From positions 1 to 64,000 of the forward strand of contig NZ_BMRF01000016.1 in assembly GCF_014648495.1 (NCBI RefSeq): DNA of 64,000 bases, read 5' to 3'. This document shows positions 7,730-16,392 of this stretch, one piece after another. The notes beneath the pieces are model-generated. The model searched no databases. It had not been told where the DNA came from and saw only the letters and a list, made by a program, of their open reading frames with translations. The position numbers and the translations under genes are program-made. This stretch comes from Actinomadura cremea (GTDB lineage Bacteria; Actinomycetota; Actinomycetes; Streptosporangiales; Streptosporangiaceae). How positions within the stretch are numbered: position 1 is the first letter of the stretch; every line of letters starts with the position of its first letter.

Positions 7730-9469
7730 ATGAGTCGACCGTTGCGGATCGGTAACGCCTCGGGCTTCTACGGAGACCGCTTCTCCGCCGTGCGGGAGAT
7801 GCTGGACGGGGGGCCGCTCGATGTCCTCACCGGCGACTATCTCGCCGAACTGACGATGCTGATCCTCGGCCGCGGCAAGATGAAGGATCCGGACGCCGGG
7901 TACGCGACGACGTTCCTGCGGCAGATGGAGGAGTCCCTCGGGCTCGCGACCGAACGCGGCACGAAGATCGTCACCAACGCCGGCGGGCTCAATCCGCGCG
8001 GGCTGGCCCTGCGGCTGCGCGAGCTGGCCGAACGGCTCGGAATCGCCGTCGATGTCGCGTACGTCGAGGGCGACGACCTGCTGGCGCGCGTGGACGAACT
8101 CCGCCTGGCGGACGCGGGGTACGGGCGGCCGCTCACCGCGAACGCCTACCTCGGCGCGTGGGGGATCGCCGAGTGCCTGCGGGGCGGCGCCGACGTGGTG
8201 GTGACCGGACGGGTGACCGACGCGTCGCTCGTCGTCGGACCCGCGGCGGCGCACTTCGGCTGGGCGCGCGACGACTGGGACGCCCTCGCCGGTGCGACCG
8301 TCGCCGGGCACGTCCTGGAATGCGGGGCCCAGGCGACGGGCGGCAACTACGCGTTCTTCCAAGAATTCGACAACGTGAAGGCGCCCGGCTTTCCGCTGGC
8401 CGAGGTGCACGCGGACGGCTCGAGCGTGATCACCAAGCACGACGGGACGGGCGGCGCCGTCACCGTCGAGACCGTCACCGCGCAACTGCTGTACGAGATC
8501 GGCGGCCCGGCCTACGCAGGGCCGGACGTGACCGCTCGGTTCGACACCATCGCGGTGGACCAGGCCGGGCCCGACCGAGTGTCCATCGGCGGGGTGCGGG
8601 GAACGCCGCCGCCTCCGTCGACCAAAGTGTGCCTCAATCACCTCGGGGGGCACCGCAACGAGATGACGTTCGTGCTCACCGGCCTGGACATCGAGGCGAA
8701 GACCGAGTTCGTGAAGGCGCAGTTGGAGGCGGCCTTCGGCGACACCCGCCCGGCGAAGGTCGAGTGGACGCTCGTCGGGAATCCCGCCCCAGACCCCCTC
8801 ACGCAGGGCGAGGCGACGGCATTGCTGCGGTGCGCCGTCCTCGACCCCGACCCCGAGAAGGTCGGCCGGACGTTCAGCGGTGCGGCGGTGGAGATGGCGC
8901 TCGCCGGATACCCCGGGTTCACCATGACGTCCCCGCCGGGGAAGGGCGGTCCGTACGGGGTCTACGCGCCCGCGTTCGTCCCCAACGAGGAGATCGAGCA
9001 CGTGGCGGTCCTGGTGGACGGCACTCGCGTCCCCGTTCCTGCTGCCTCCGTCACGGCGCCGCCGGGTGTCGAAGCGTCCGGTACCCGGTCCACGCCCGCG
9101 CGGGGGGCCGCCCCCGCTTCGATCGCCGGAGGCGGCGGGGTCGGGCGGGTGCCGCTGGGGCGGGTCGTCGGGGCTCGCAGCGGGGACAAGGGCGGCGACG
9201 CCAACATCGGCGTGTGGGCCCGCACCGACACCCAATGGGCGTGGCTCGAACCGTTCCTCACCGTCGAACGGCTTGGCGAGCTGATGCCCGAGACGCGGGG
9301 GCACACCGTCACGCGTCACGTCCTGCCCAACCTCCGCGCGGTCAACTTCGTCATCGAGGGGCTGCTGCAGGAGGGCGTGTCCGCCTCGACCCGGTTCGAT
9401 CCCCAGGGCAAGGCCCTCGGGGAGTGGCTGCGGTCCCGCCTCGTCGACGTCCCGGAGGCCGTCCTTTGA
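7730..9469 (+). CDS. AtuA-like protein (DUF1446 plus C-terminal ferredoxin-fold domain)
   Basis: The 579-residue protein starts with RIGNASGFYGDRFSA and contains the DUF1446 hallmarks GDYLAELTMLIL, NAGGLNPRG and GRVTDASLVVGPAA. A C-terminal domain from about residue 475 (VVGARSGDKGGDANIGVWAR) is the separate domain fused to AtuA in many genomes. AtuA is required for acyclic terpene (citronellol/geraniol) use in Pseudomonas, but its reaction is not established. Here it heads an operon with a biotin-dependent carboxylase and an acyl-CoA dehydrogenase, which fits a branched acyl-CoA or terpenoid pathway. ATG 7730 is favoured over GTG 7721. Confidence 0.82.
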   Translation: MSRPLRIGNASGFYGDRFSAVREMLDGGPLDVLTGDYLAELTMLILGRGKMKDPDAGYATTFLRQMEESLGLATERGTKIVTNAGGLNPRGLALRLRELAERLGIAVDVAYVEGDDLLARVDELRLADAGYGRPLTANAYLGAWGIAECLRGGADVVVTGRVTDASLVVGPAAAHFGWARDDWDALAGATVAGHVLECGAQATGGNYAFFQEFDNVKAPGFPLAEVHADGSSVITKHDGTGGAVTVETVTAQLLYEIGGPAYAGPDVTARFDTIAVDQAGPDRVSIGGVRGTPPPPSTKVCLNHLGGHRNEMTFVLTGLDIEAKTEFVKAQLEAAFGDTRPAKVEWTLVGNPAPDPLTQGEATALLRCAVLDPDPEKVGRTFSGAAVEMALAGYPGFTMTSPPGKGGPYGVYAPAFVPNEEIEHVAVLVDGTRVPVPAASVTAPPGVEASGTRSTPARGAAPASIAGGGGVGRVPLGRVVGARSGDKGGDANIGVWARTDTQWAWLEPFLTVERLGELMPETRGHTVTRHVLPNLRAVNFVIEGLLQEGVSASTRFDPQGKALGEWLRSRLVDVPEAVL

Positions 9470-11058
9470 AACTGAAGAGTTCGCTCGATCCGACGGGTCC
9501 CGAGTACCGGGAACGGCGGGCGGCGATGCTGGAGAAGCTGGCGGACCTGGACGCCGAGCACGCGAAGGCGCTCGCGGGCGGCGGGGAGAAGTACGTCGCC
9601 CGGCATCGCGAGCGCGGCAAGCTGCTGGCGCGGGAACGGATCGAGCTGCTGCTCGACCGCGACTCGCCGTTCCTGGAGCTGAGCCCGCTCGCGGCGTGGG
9701 GCGGCGACTTCCCCGTCGGCGCCAGCGTGGTGACCGGCATCGGGGTGGTCGAGGGCGTCGAATGCATGATCGTCGCGAACGACCCGACGGTGCGGGGCGG
9801 GGCCAGCAACCCGTGGACGGTGAAGAAGAGCTTCCGCGCCTCCGACATCGCGCTCGAGAACCGGCTGCCGGTGATCAACCTGGTGGAGTCGGGCGGGGCC
9901 GACCTGCCGTCGCAGAAGGAGATCTTCATCCCCGGCGGGCGGATGTTCCGGGATCTGACCCGGCTGTCGGCGGCCGGGATCCCGACGATCGCGCTCGTCT
10001 TCGGGAACTCCACCGCGGGCGGGGCGTACATCCCGGGCATGTGCGACCACGTCGTCATGGTGAGGGAACGCGCGAAGGTCTTCCTCGGCGGGCCGCCGCT
10101 GGTGAAGATGGCGACGGGTGAGGAGGCCGACGACGAGGAGCTCGGCGGCGCGCAGATGCACGCGCGGACGTCCGGGCTCGCCGACTACATGGCCGTGGAC
10201 GAGCCGGACGCGCTCCGGCTGGGCCGGCAGATCGTCAAGGGGCTGAACCACCGGCGGCGGGGACCGGAGCCGGGAGCCGTCGAGGAGCCGCTGTATCCGG
10301 CGGACGAGCTGGCGGGGATCGTCCCCGAGGACCTGAAGATCCCGTTCGACCCGCGCGAGGTCATCGCGCGCGTCGCGGACGGTTCGCGGTTCGACGAGTT
10401 CAAGCCGCTGTACGGGACGAGCCTGGTCACCGGCTGGACGCGCGTGCACGGATATCCGGTGGGGGTCCTCGCGAACGCGCAGGGCGTGCTGTTCGGGGAC
10501 GAGGCGCAGAAGGCCGCGCAGTTCATCCAGCTCGCGAACCAGGCCGACACGCCGCTGCTGTTCCTGCACAACACGACGGGCTACATGGTCGGCAAGGAGT
10601 ACGAGCAGGCCGGCATCATCAAGCACGGCGCCCTGATGATCAACGCGGTGTCGAACAGCAAGGTCCCGCACATCTCGATCGTGATGGGCGCGTCCTACGG
10701 CGCCGGGAACTACGGCATGTGCGGCCGGGCCTACGATCCCCGGTTCCTGTTCACGTGGCCGAGCGCGAAGTCGGCGGTGATGGGGCCGCAGCAGCTCGCC
10801 GGGGTCCTGTCGATCGTCGCCCGGCAGGCCGCCGAGGCGCGGGGACAGGTCTACGACGAGGATCAGGACCGCGCCATGCGGGAGATGGTGGAGACGCAGA
10901 TCGAGGCCGAGTCGCTGCCGTTCTTCCTGTCCGGCCGGCTGTACGACGACGGGGTGATCGACCCGCGCGACACCCGGACCGTGCTCGGCCTGTGCCTGTC
11001 CGCCGTCCACAACGCGCCCGTGCGCGGAGCCGACGGCTTCGGCGTCTTCCGGATGTGA
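9466..11058 (+). CDS. acyl-CoA carboxylase, carboxyltransferase (beta) subunit
   Basis: The 530-residue protein has the methylcrotonyl/geranyl-CoA carboxylase beta architecture. The N-terminal crotonase-like half contains GGKLLARERIELLLD-like and NDPTVRGGA motifs and NLVESGGADLP. The C-terminal half contains GFLFGDEAQKAAQFIQ-like sequence, LFLHNTTGYMVGKEYEQAGIIKHGA and GNYGMCGRAYDPRF. It joins the alpha subunit to carboxylate an alpha,beta-unsaturated acyl-CoA. The start is a TTG at 9466 with GGAGG 7 bases upstream; it overlaps the AtuA stop (TTGA), so translation is coupled. No ATG lies near. Substrate choice between methylcrotonyl- and geranyl-CoA cannot be settled from sequence; AtuA next door favours terpenoid. 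Confidence 0.88.
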   Translation: MKLKSSLDPTGPEYRERRAAMLEKLADLDAEHAKALAGGGEKYVARHRERGKLLARERIELLLDRDSPFLELSPLAAWGGDFPVGASVVTGIGVVEGVECMIVANDPTVRGGASNPWTVKKSFRASDIALENRLPVINLVESGGADLPSQKEIFIPGGRMFRDLTRLSAAGIPTIALVFGNSTAGGAYIPGMCDHVVMVRERAKVFLGGPPLVKMATGEEADDEELGGAQMHARTSGLADYMAVDEPDALRLGRQIVKGLNHRRRGPEPGAVEEPLYPADELAGIVPEDLKIPFDPREVIARVADGSRFDEFKPLYGTSLVTGWTRVHGYPVGVLANAQGVLFGDEAQKAAQFIQLANQADTPLLFLHNTTGYMVGKEYEQAGIIKHGALMINAVSNSKVPHISIVMGASYGAGNYGMCGRAYDPRFLFTWPSAKSAVMGPQQLAGVLSIVARQAAEARGQVYDEDQDRAMREMVETQIEAESLPFFLSGRLYDDGVIDPRDTRTVLGLCLSAVHNAPVRGADGFGVFRM

Positions 11059-11062
11059 GCTG

Positions 11063-13024
11063 ATGATCAAAAGACTGCTGGTCGCCAACCGGGGCGAGAT
11101 CGCGCGCCGCGTCATGCGCGCCTGCCGCGACCTGGGCGTCGGTACGGTGGCGCTGTTCTCCGACGCCGACGCGGACGCCCCGCACGTGCGGGAGGCCGAC
11201 GTCGCCGGACGCCTGCCCGGTGCGGCGCCCGCCGAGACGTACCTGTCCGTCGAGCGCGTCCTCGAGGTCGCCCGCGAGGCCGGGGCGGACGCCGTCCACC
11301 CCGGGTACGGGTTCCTGTCGGAGAACGCGGAGTTCGCGCGGGCCGTCGCCGCCGCGGGACTGACCTGGGTGGGGCCGCCTCCCGAGGCGATCGCCGCGAT
11401 GGGCTCGAAGATCGAGGCGAAGAAGCTGATGGCGGCGGCGGGCGTGCCGGTGCTGCCCGGACTCGACCCGGCGCGGGTGGCCGACGGCGATCTGCCGCTG
11501 CTGGTCAAGGCGTCCGCGGGCGGCGGCGGGCGCGGGATGCGGGTCGTCCGGGAGCGGGCGGAGCTGGACGACGCGGTCGCCGCGGCCCGCCGCGAGGCCG
11601 AGTCGGCGTTCGGCGATCCGGCGGTGTTCTGCGAGCCGCTGCTGGAGAACGCGCGCCACATCGAGGTGCAGATCCTGGCGGACGCGCACGGCACCGTGTG
11701 GGCGCTCGGCGAGCGCGAATGCTCGATCCAGCGCCGGCACCAGAAGATCGTCGAGGAGGCGCCGTCGCCCGCGGTCGGCGCCGGACTGCGGGACGAGCTG
11801 TGCCGCGCGGCCGTCGACGCGGCCCGGGCCATCGGCTACGCCGGGGCGGGGACCGTCGAGTTCATGCTCGCGCCCGACGGCCGGTTCTTCTTCCTCGAGG
11901 TCAACACCCGGCTGCAGGTCGAGCACCCGGTGACCGAGTGCGTGTACGGGGTCGATCTCGTCCGGTGGCAGATCGACGTCGCCGAGGGCGCCCGGCTGCC
12001 GGCGGCGCCGCCGGAACCGCGCGGCCACGCGATCGAGGTCCGGCTGTACGCGGAGGACCCGGCCGCGGGATGGCGTCCGGCGAGCGGCGTCCTGCACACG
12101 TTCGAGGTGCCGGGCGTCGACGCCGAGTTCGCCGTGCCCGCGTCGTCCGGGCTGCGGCTCGACGCGGGCGTGGAGAGCGGAACGGCGGTCGGCGTCCACT
12201 ACGACCCGATGCTCGCCAAGCTGATCGCGTGGGCGCCGACGCGCGAGGCGGCGGCGCGGCGGCTCGCGGCGGGACTGCGGGGCGCGCGGATCCACGGCCC
12301 GACGACCAACCGGGACCTGCTCGTCCGCATCCTGGAGGAGCCGGCGTTCCGCGCGGGCGACACCGACACCGGCTACCTCGAGCGGGTCGGCCTGGACGGG
12401 CTGGCCGCACCGCTAGCCGGCGGGGAGGCCGTCCGGACGTCCGCGCTGGCGGCGGCGCTCGCGGGGGCGGCGGCCGAGCGGGCGTCGGCGCGGACGCAGG
12501 GCGGGCTGCCGTCCGGGTGGCGCAACGTGCGGTCGCAGCCGCAGCGCAGGTCGTTCGACGGCCCGTCCGGGACGATCGACGTCGACTACTTCCTGGGACG
12601 CGACGGCCTGGTCTGCGAGCTGTGCCCCGGCACGTCCGTGGTGTCGGCGGCGCCGCGCGAGGTCGTCCTCGAACGCGGCGGCCTCCGCGAGACCTTCGAC
12701 GTGACGACCGCGGGCGGCGAGGTGTTCGTCGACTCGCGGCTCGGCGCGGTCGCGTTCCGGGCGGTGCCGCGGTTCGCCGACCCGAGCGACCAGATCGCCC
12801 CCGGCTCCCTGCTCGCCCCGATGCCCGGGACGGTCGTGCGCGTCGAGACCGGGCGGGGCGCGCACGTCGCCGAGGGGCAGGCCCTCGTCGTCCTGGAGGC
12901 GATGAAGATGGAGCACCGCATCGCCGCCCCCGCCGCCGGGACCGTGACGGAACTCAACGTCGGCGCCGGGCAGCAGGTCGAGGCCGGCGCCGTCCTCGCC
13001 GTGATCGAAGGGAACGACGCGTGA
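11063..13024 (+). CDS. acyl-CoA carboxylase alpha subunit (biotin carboxylase plus BCCP)
   Basis: The 653-residue protein begins with the biotin carboxylase domain (LLVANRGEIARRVMRACRDLG, HPGYGFLSENAEFA). The ATP-grasp glycine loop is KASAGGGGRGMRVV, followed by EVQILADAHG and the active-site EVNTRLQVEHPVTE. A linker domain follows, and the C-terminus carries the biotinylation motif EAMKMEH. It carboxylates its biotin with bicarbonate and ATP, then passes CO2 to the beta subunit encoded just upstream (4-bp gap). Family length and all key motifs are intact. Confidence 0.92.
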   Translation: MIKRLLVANRGEIARRVMRACRDLGVGTVALFSDADADAPHVREADVAGRLPGAAPAETYLSVERVLEVAREAGADAVHPGYGFLSENAEFARAVAAAGLTWVGPPPEAIAAMGSKIEAKKLMAAAGVPVLPGLDPARVADGDLPLLVKASAGGGGRGMRVVRERAELDDAVAAARREAESAFGDPAVFCEPLLENARHIEVQILADAHGTVWALGERECSIQRRHQKIVEEAPSPAVGAGLRDELCRAAVDAARAIGYAGAGTVEFMLAPDGRFFFLEVNTRLQVEHPVTECVYGVDLVRWQIDVAEGARLPAAPPEPRGHAIEVRLYAEDPAAGWRPASGVLHTFEVPGVDAEFAVPASSGLRLDAGVESGTAVGVHYDPMLAKLIAWAPTREAAARRLAAGLRGARIHGPTTNRDLLVRILEEPAFRAGDTDTGYLERVGLDGLAAPLAGGEAVRTSALAAALAGAAAERASARTQGGLPSGWRNVRSQPQRRSFDGPSGTIDVDYFLGRDGLVCELCPGTSVVSAAPREVVLERGGLRETFDVTTAGGEVFVDSRLGAVAFRAVPRFADPSDQIAPGSLLAPMPGTVVRVETGRGAHVAEGQALVVLEAMKMEHRIAAPAAGTVTELNVGAGQQVEAGAVLAVIEGNDA

Positions 13025-14175
13025 GCTTCACCGAGACCGAGGAGCGGCGGGCGCTGCGCGCGGCCGTCGCCGAACTGGGCGCGAAGTACGGTTCGTCGTA
13101 CTACGTGGAGAAGGCCCGGGCGGGGGAGAAGACGGACGAGCTGTGGGCGGAGGCGGGACGCCTCGGCTACCTGGGCGTCAACGTGCCCGAGGAGTACGGC
13201 GGCGGGGGCGGCGGCATCGGCGACCTCGCGGCGGTGTGCGAGGAGCTGGCGGCGGCCGGCTGCCCGCTGCTGCTCATGGTCGTGTCCCCGGCGATCTGCG
13301 CGACGATCATCGCGCGGTCCGGCACCGAGGGGCAGCGGAAGCAGTGGCTGCCGAGGTTCGCGGACGGGTCGGTGAAGATGGCGTTCGCGATCACCGAGCC
13401 GGACGCGGGCTCCAACGCGCACCGCATCACCACCACGGCGCGCCGCGACGGGGACGGCTGGGTGCTGAACGGGCAGAAGACGTTCATCTCGGGCGTGGAC
13501 GAGTCGGACGCGGTCCTGTTCGTGTGCCGGACCGAGGACCAGAAGGGCAACCTGCGGCCGTCGCTGTTCATCGTCCCGACGGACGCGCCAGGGTTCGCCT
13601 TCACGCCGATCGACATGGAGATCGTGTCGCCGGAGAAGCAGTTCGTCTGCCACCTGGACGACGTGCGGCTGCCGTACGACGCGCTCGTGGGCGATGAGGA
13701 CGGCGGGCTGCTGCAACTGTTCGCGGGACTCAACCCGGAGCGGATCATGGCGTCGGCGATGGGGGCCGGGATCGGGCGGCTCGCGCTCGGCAAGGCGACC
13801 GCGTACGCGAAGGACCGGCAGGTGTTCGGGACGCCGATCGGCGCGCACCAGGGCCTCGCGCACCCGCTGGCCGCCGCCAAGATCGAGCTGGAGCTGGCGC
13901 GGCTGATGGGGCAGAAGGCCGCCGCGCTGTACGACGAGGGCGACGACATGGGCGCGGGGGAGGCCGCGAACATGGCGAAGTACGCGACCGCGGAGGCCGC
14001 GATCCACTGCGTCGACCAGGCGATCCAGACCCACGGCGGCAACGGCCTGACGACCGAGTACGGCGTCGGGATGCTGGCGGGCGTCGTCCGGCTGATGCGC
14101 ATCGCCCCGGTCAGCCGGGAAATGATCCTGAACTTCGTCGCGCAGCACTCCCTGGGGCTGCCCAAGTCCTACTGA
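13021..14175 (+). CDS. acyl-CoA dehydrogenase, AtuD/citronellyl-CoA dehydrogenase-like
   Basis: The 384-residue flavoprotein has the N-terminal helical domain (LGYLGVNVPEEYGG), FAD-binding strands (AFAITEPDAGSNAHRITTTA, GQKTFISGVDESD) and the C-terminal helical bundle (AKDRQVFGTPIGAHQGLAHPLA, QTHGGNGLTTEYGV). It should form the 2,3-double bond of a branched acyl-CoA, feeding the carboxylase. The C-terminal stretch where many members carry the catalytic Glu (YEGT) reads IAPV, so the base is probably elsewhere, as in isovaleryl-CoA dehydrogenase. GTG 13021 overlaps the upstream stop (GTGA). No enoyl-CoA hydratase or lyase gene follows, so the pathway is completed by other loci. Confidence 0.86.
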   Translation: MSFTETEERRALRAAVAELGAKYGSSYYVEKARAGEKTDELWAEAGRLGYLGVNVPEEYGGGGGGIGDLAAVCEELAAAGCPLLLMVVSPAICATIIARSGTEGQRKQWLPRFADGSVKMAFAITEPDAGSNAHRITTTARRDGDGWVLNGQKTFISGVDESDAVLFVCRTEDQKGNLRPSLFIVPTDAPGFAFTPIDMEIVSPEKQFVCHLDDVRLPYDALVGDEDGGLLQLFAGLNPERIMASAMGAGIGRLALGKATAYAKDRQVFGTPIGAHQGLAHPLAAAKIELELARLMGQKAAALYDEGDDMGAGEAANMAKYATAEAAIHCVDQAIQTHGGNGLTTEYGVGMLAGVVRLMRIAPVSREMILNFVAQHSLGLPKSY

Positions 14176-14221
14176 CCCGGTTCCCCGAGTCCGTGAGCAC
14201 CCTGTGTGTCGCGGCCACGAC

Positions 14222-14262
14222 ACTTACTCACTCTTGGTAGTTTGCAGGTGACAGTGAGTAGT
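14222..14262. promoter_or_regulatory. imperfect inverted repeat upstream of the secreted peptide gene
   Basis: ACTTACTCACT (14222-14232) is the reverse complement, but for one missing base, of AGTGAGTAGT (14253-14262), with a 20-bp centre. It lies 55 bp before the peptide gene and could be an operator or an mRNA hairpin. Confidence 0.4.
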
Positions 14263-14316
14263 CGGTCGAGCGAGGATTGCGGAGCAAGCGCCAGACAACC
14301 GACGAAAGGGATGATC

Positions 14317-14475
14317 ATGAAGCGCATTGTCTCGGTCCTGCTGCTGTCCGCCGCGACCACCATGGCGGGCTTCGGCCTGGCCTCGGCGGCATCGGCCGCG
14401 ACGATGGGCGGCGACCACTGCGGCTGCCACTGGAACATCGAGAACGAGAACGAGAACATCAACATCAACTTCTGA
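14317..14475 (+). CDS. 52-residue secreted peptide with alternating Asn tail
   Basis: A Sec-type signal peptide (MKR, a hydrophobic core VLLLSAATTMAGFGLA, and an ASAASAA cleavage region near residue 28) leaves a mature part of about 24 residues. This contains GGDHCGCHW and then NIENENENININF. The two Cys and two His within five residues could bind a metal or form a disulfide. The strict alternation of Asn with Glu then Ile suggests an edge beta-strand able to assemble. ATG 14317 has AAAGGG 6 bases upstream; ATG 14311 would be too close to it. I do not recognise the family. It is not part of the acyl-CoA operon by function; the 141-bp gap carries its own inverted repeat. Confidence 0.7.
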   Translation: MKRIVSVLLLSAATTMAGFGLASAASAATMGGDHCGCHWNIENENENININF

Positions 14476-14577
14476 TCCGAGCGCCGGTCGCCGCGCGCGC
14501 GACCGGCGCGACGAGGACGTCCGGCGGGGGTGCGCAGACCTCCGCCGGACGATCGCTTTCCCGGACCTGCCGCGCGG

Positions 14578-15195
14578 TCATGGCTCCGTCGGGCCGCACC
14601 CTTCACGCACCAGGGCGTCCACCTGGACGTCGGGCGGTGCCGCGGCGGCCGTCCGGTTGTCGACGGCCGCGTGCGGGACGGGCGGCGGCTCGTCCGGACG
14701 CATCCGCGCGACGAACTCCGCGAACCGCTCGAGCTTGCCCGTGTCGCGCGGCGAACCCCGCCGCTCCAGGCGGCTCCGCAGCGTCGCCGCGTCCGTCCGC
14801 ACCCACACCAGGCGCACCGGGTCGCCGCCGAGCGCGCGGGTCCACTCCGCCCACCGCCCGGGGGAACGGATCTGGCCCGTGAACGGGCCGCTCAGCAGCA
14901 CCGGGCAGCCGTGCGCGCGGATCTCCCGGGCGGTCGCGGTCATCCCCGCGTACTCGTGCGGTTTGACGTGCGCGTCGTACCAGGGGCCCTCCCGCTCACC
15001 CGGGTCGCGGCCCGCCGCCGCCAGCGTCGCCGCGACGAAGTCCCCGTAGAGCGTGTCCTTGTCGAGCAGGGCCGGGACGGGACGCAGCCGCGCCAGCAGC
15101 AGCGCGGCCACCGTGGACTTCCCGGCGCCCGGCGGACCCGCCACCACCCACACCGGCCCGGGGACGACCGGCTCCGGCGCGTCCCCCGCCGTCAC
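14578..15195 (-). CDS. small P-loop ATPase/kinase-like protein
   Basis: The 205-residue protein has a Walker A motif GPPGAGKST at residues 20-28. A kinase-like lid follows ([34 protein letters not shown]), resembling small-molecule kinases of the AAA_33/gluconokinase type. The substrate is unknown. The GTG start overlaps the stop of the upstream enolase-superfamily gene (GTGA), so the two are translated together and probably act in one pathway. The low-complexity C-terminus ([14 protein letters not shown]) is probably not part of the fold. Confidence 0.7.
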   Translation of the reverse strand: MTAGDAPEPVVPGPVWVVAGPPGAGKSTVAALLLARLRPVPALLDKDTLYGDFVAATLAAAGRDPGEREGPWYDAHVKPHEYAGMTATAREIRAHGCPVLLSGPFTGQIRSPGRWAEWTRALGGDPVRLVWVRTDAATLRSRLERRGSPRDTGKLERFAEFVARMRPDEPPPVPHAAVDNRTAAAAPPDVQVDALVREGCGPTEP

Positions 15196-16307
15196 GCCGA
15201 CAGCCGGATGCGGCGGGTCGCGAGCCGCTCGATGCGCGCCTCGTCGACCTCGTGGCCGAGTCCCGGCTGGGTGAGCGGCACCCCGACGACACCGCCGGAC
15301 GAGCGCACCGGCGGCGTCACGTACACCGGGCCGTGCGCCGGATCCGACACGTCGCTCGGCAGCGTGCAGCCGGGCAGCGCGGCCAGCGCCACGGCGGCGG
15401 CCTGCCCGATCCCGAAGCCGCCGACGCCGCTGCACCACACGTCCCAGCCCTCCGCGTACGCCAGGTCGTGGGCGCTGCGGGCGGCGGTGAGCCCGCCGAA
15501 CCGGTCCGGGCGCAGGTGCAGCGCTCGGCCCGCCTCCAGCCGCAGCGCCGCGGCGAGGGCGTCCAGGTCGCCGACGTCGGGGGCGACGGCGGCGCCGATC
15601 CTCAGCTGCAGTTTCGCGTGCGCCGCCAGGTCGTCGGAGGGGAACGGGCGCTCGATCGCCGCGAGCCCGTAGGCGTCCAGTCCCGCCAGGACCTCGAGGT
15701 GCTCGGGCGTGTCGCGGTAGCCGTGGCCCGCGTCGGCGACGAGCGCCAGCGCCGGGAACGCCTGCCGGATCACCCGGATCGGCTCGATGTCCCACCCGGG
15801 GCGCACGTCCACGGTGACGCGGGTGTGACCCGCGCCGATCGCCTTGTTGACGCGGGTGGGAAGGGTCTCGAGCACCTGCGCGGGCGAGATCCGCGCGCCG
15901 GTCACGATGGACGTGCGGGTGCCGCCGAGCGCGTGCGCGAGCGGCAGGCCGCGGGTGCGGCACCACAGGTCCCAGCAGGCGGTGTCGATGGCGGCGGCCG
16001 CCTCGTGCGCGCCGAGGTCGGCGGCGGCGGACACGTCCTCGGGACGGTCCCATTCCAGCCCGATGAGCGCGGGACCCATCCGCTTCTCGATGTCGGCCCA
16101 CGGGTCGGCCCCGGCCTGTCCGGCGGCGTCCCGCCCGGCGCCGTCGCGTTCGGCCCCGCCGCCGCGGCCGCCGCGCGCGTCCGGGACGGCGACCTCGCCC
16201 CAGCCGGTCGCGCCGTCGCCGTCGGCGAGCCGGACCAGGATGCTCTCGGCGCGCCGCCCGCGCGGCATCGCCACCCGGAAGGCCTCACAACCCTGGATCC
16301 GAGGCAC
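15192..16307 (-). CDS. enolase-superfamily (OSBS/racemase-like) protein lacking catalytic lysines
   Basis: The 371-residue protein has the mandelate racemase/muconate lactonising fold: capping domain, then [25 protein letters not shown]. The barrel has metal-ligand positions D192 (LVADAGHGY), E219 (AAIERPF) and D244 (APDVGD). The KxK acid/base motif expected at [13 protein letters not shown] reads T165-V-D167. The second barrel lysine (KPGR in relatives) is R266 (HLRPDRFGG). So metal binding may persist, but the usual racemase or o-succinylbenzoate synthase chemistry should not. An inserted Gly/Ala-rich loop lies at residues 44-68. It overlaps a kinase gene. Function is unknown and may be noncanonical. 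Confidence 0.75.
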   Translation of the reverse strand: MPRIQGCEAFRVAMPRGRRAESILVRLADGDGATGWGEVAVPDARGGRGGGAERDGAGRDAAGQAGADPWADIEKRMGPALIGLEWDRPEDVSAAADLGAHEAAAAIDTACWDLWCRTRGLPLAHALGGTRTSIVTGARISPAQVLETLPTRVNKAIGAGHTRVTVDVRPGWDIEPIRVIRQAFPALALVADAGHGYRDTPEHLEVLAGLDAYGLAAIERPFPSDDLAAHAKLQLRIGAAVAPDVGDLDALAAALRLEAGRALHLRPDRFGGLTAARSAHDLAYAEGWDVWCSGVGGFGIGQAAAVALAALPGCTLPSDVSDPAHGPVYVTPPVRSSGGVVGVPLTQPGLGHEVDEARIERLATRRIRLSA

Positions 16308-16392
16308 CTCGCACCCGCCCCTCTGCTGCTCGACGACGTTCCCCCTCCATGATCCCCCCTCCGGGGAGCTGGGAGAACACGCCGGCGGCGGC

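Noticed and set aside
7649-9319. Long minus-strand frame opposite the AtuA gene
   Set aside because: The sense strand encodes a complete DUF1446 protein with domains in order; the antisense translation has no recognisable motif or ribosome site.
9466-9468. Carboxyltransferase start placed at a later ATG
   Set aside because: The next in-frame ATG would remove conserved N-terminal residues. TTG 9466 has GGAGG at ideal distance and overlaps the upstream stop.
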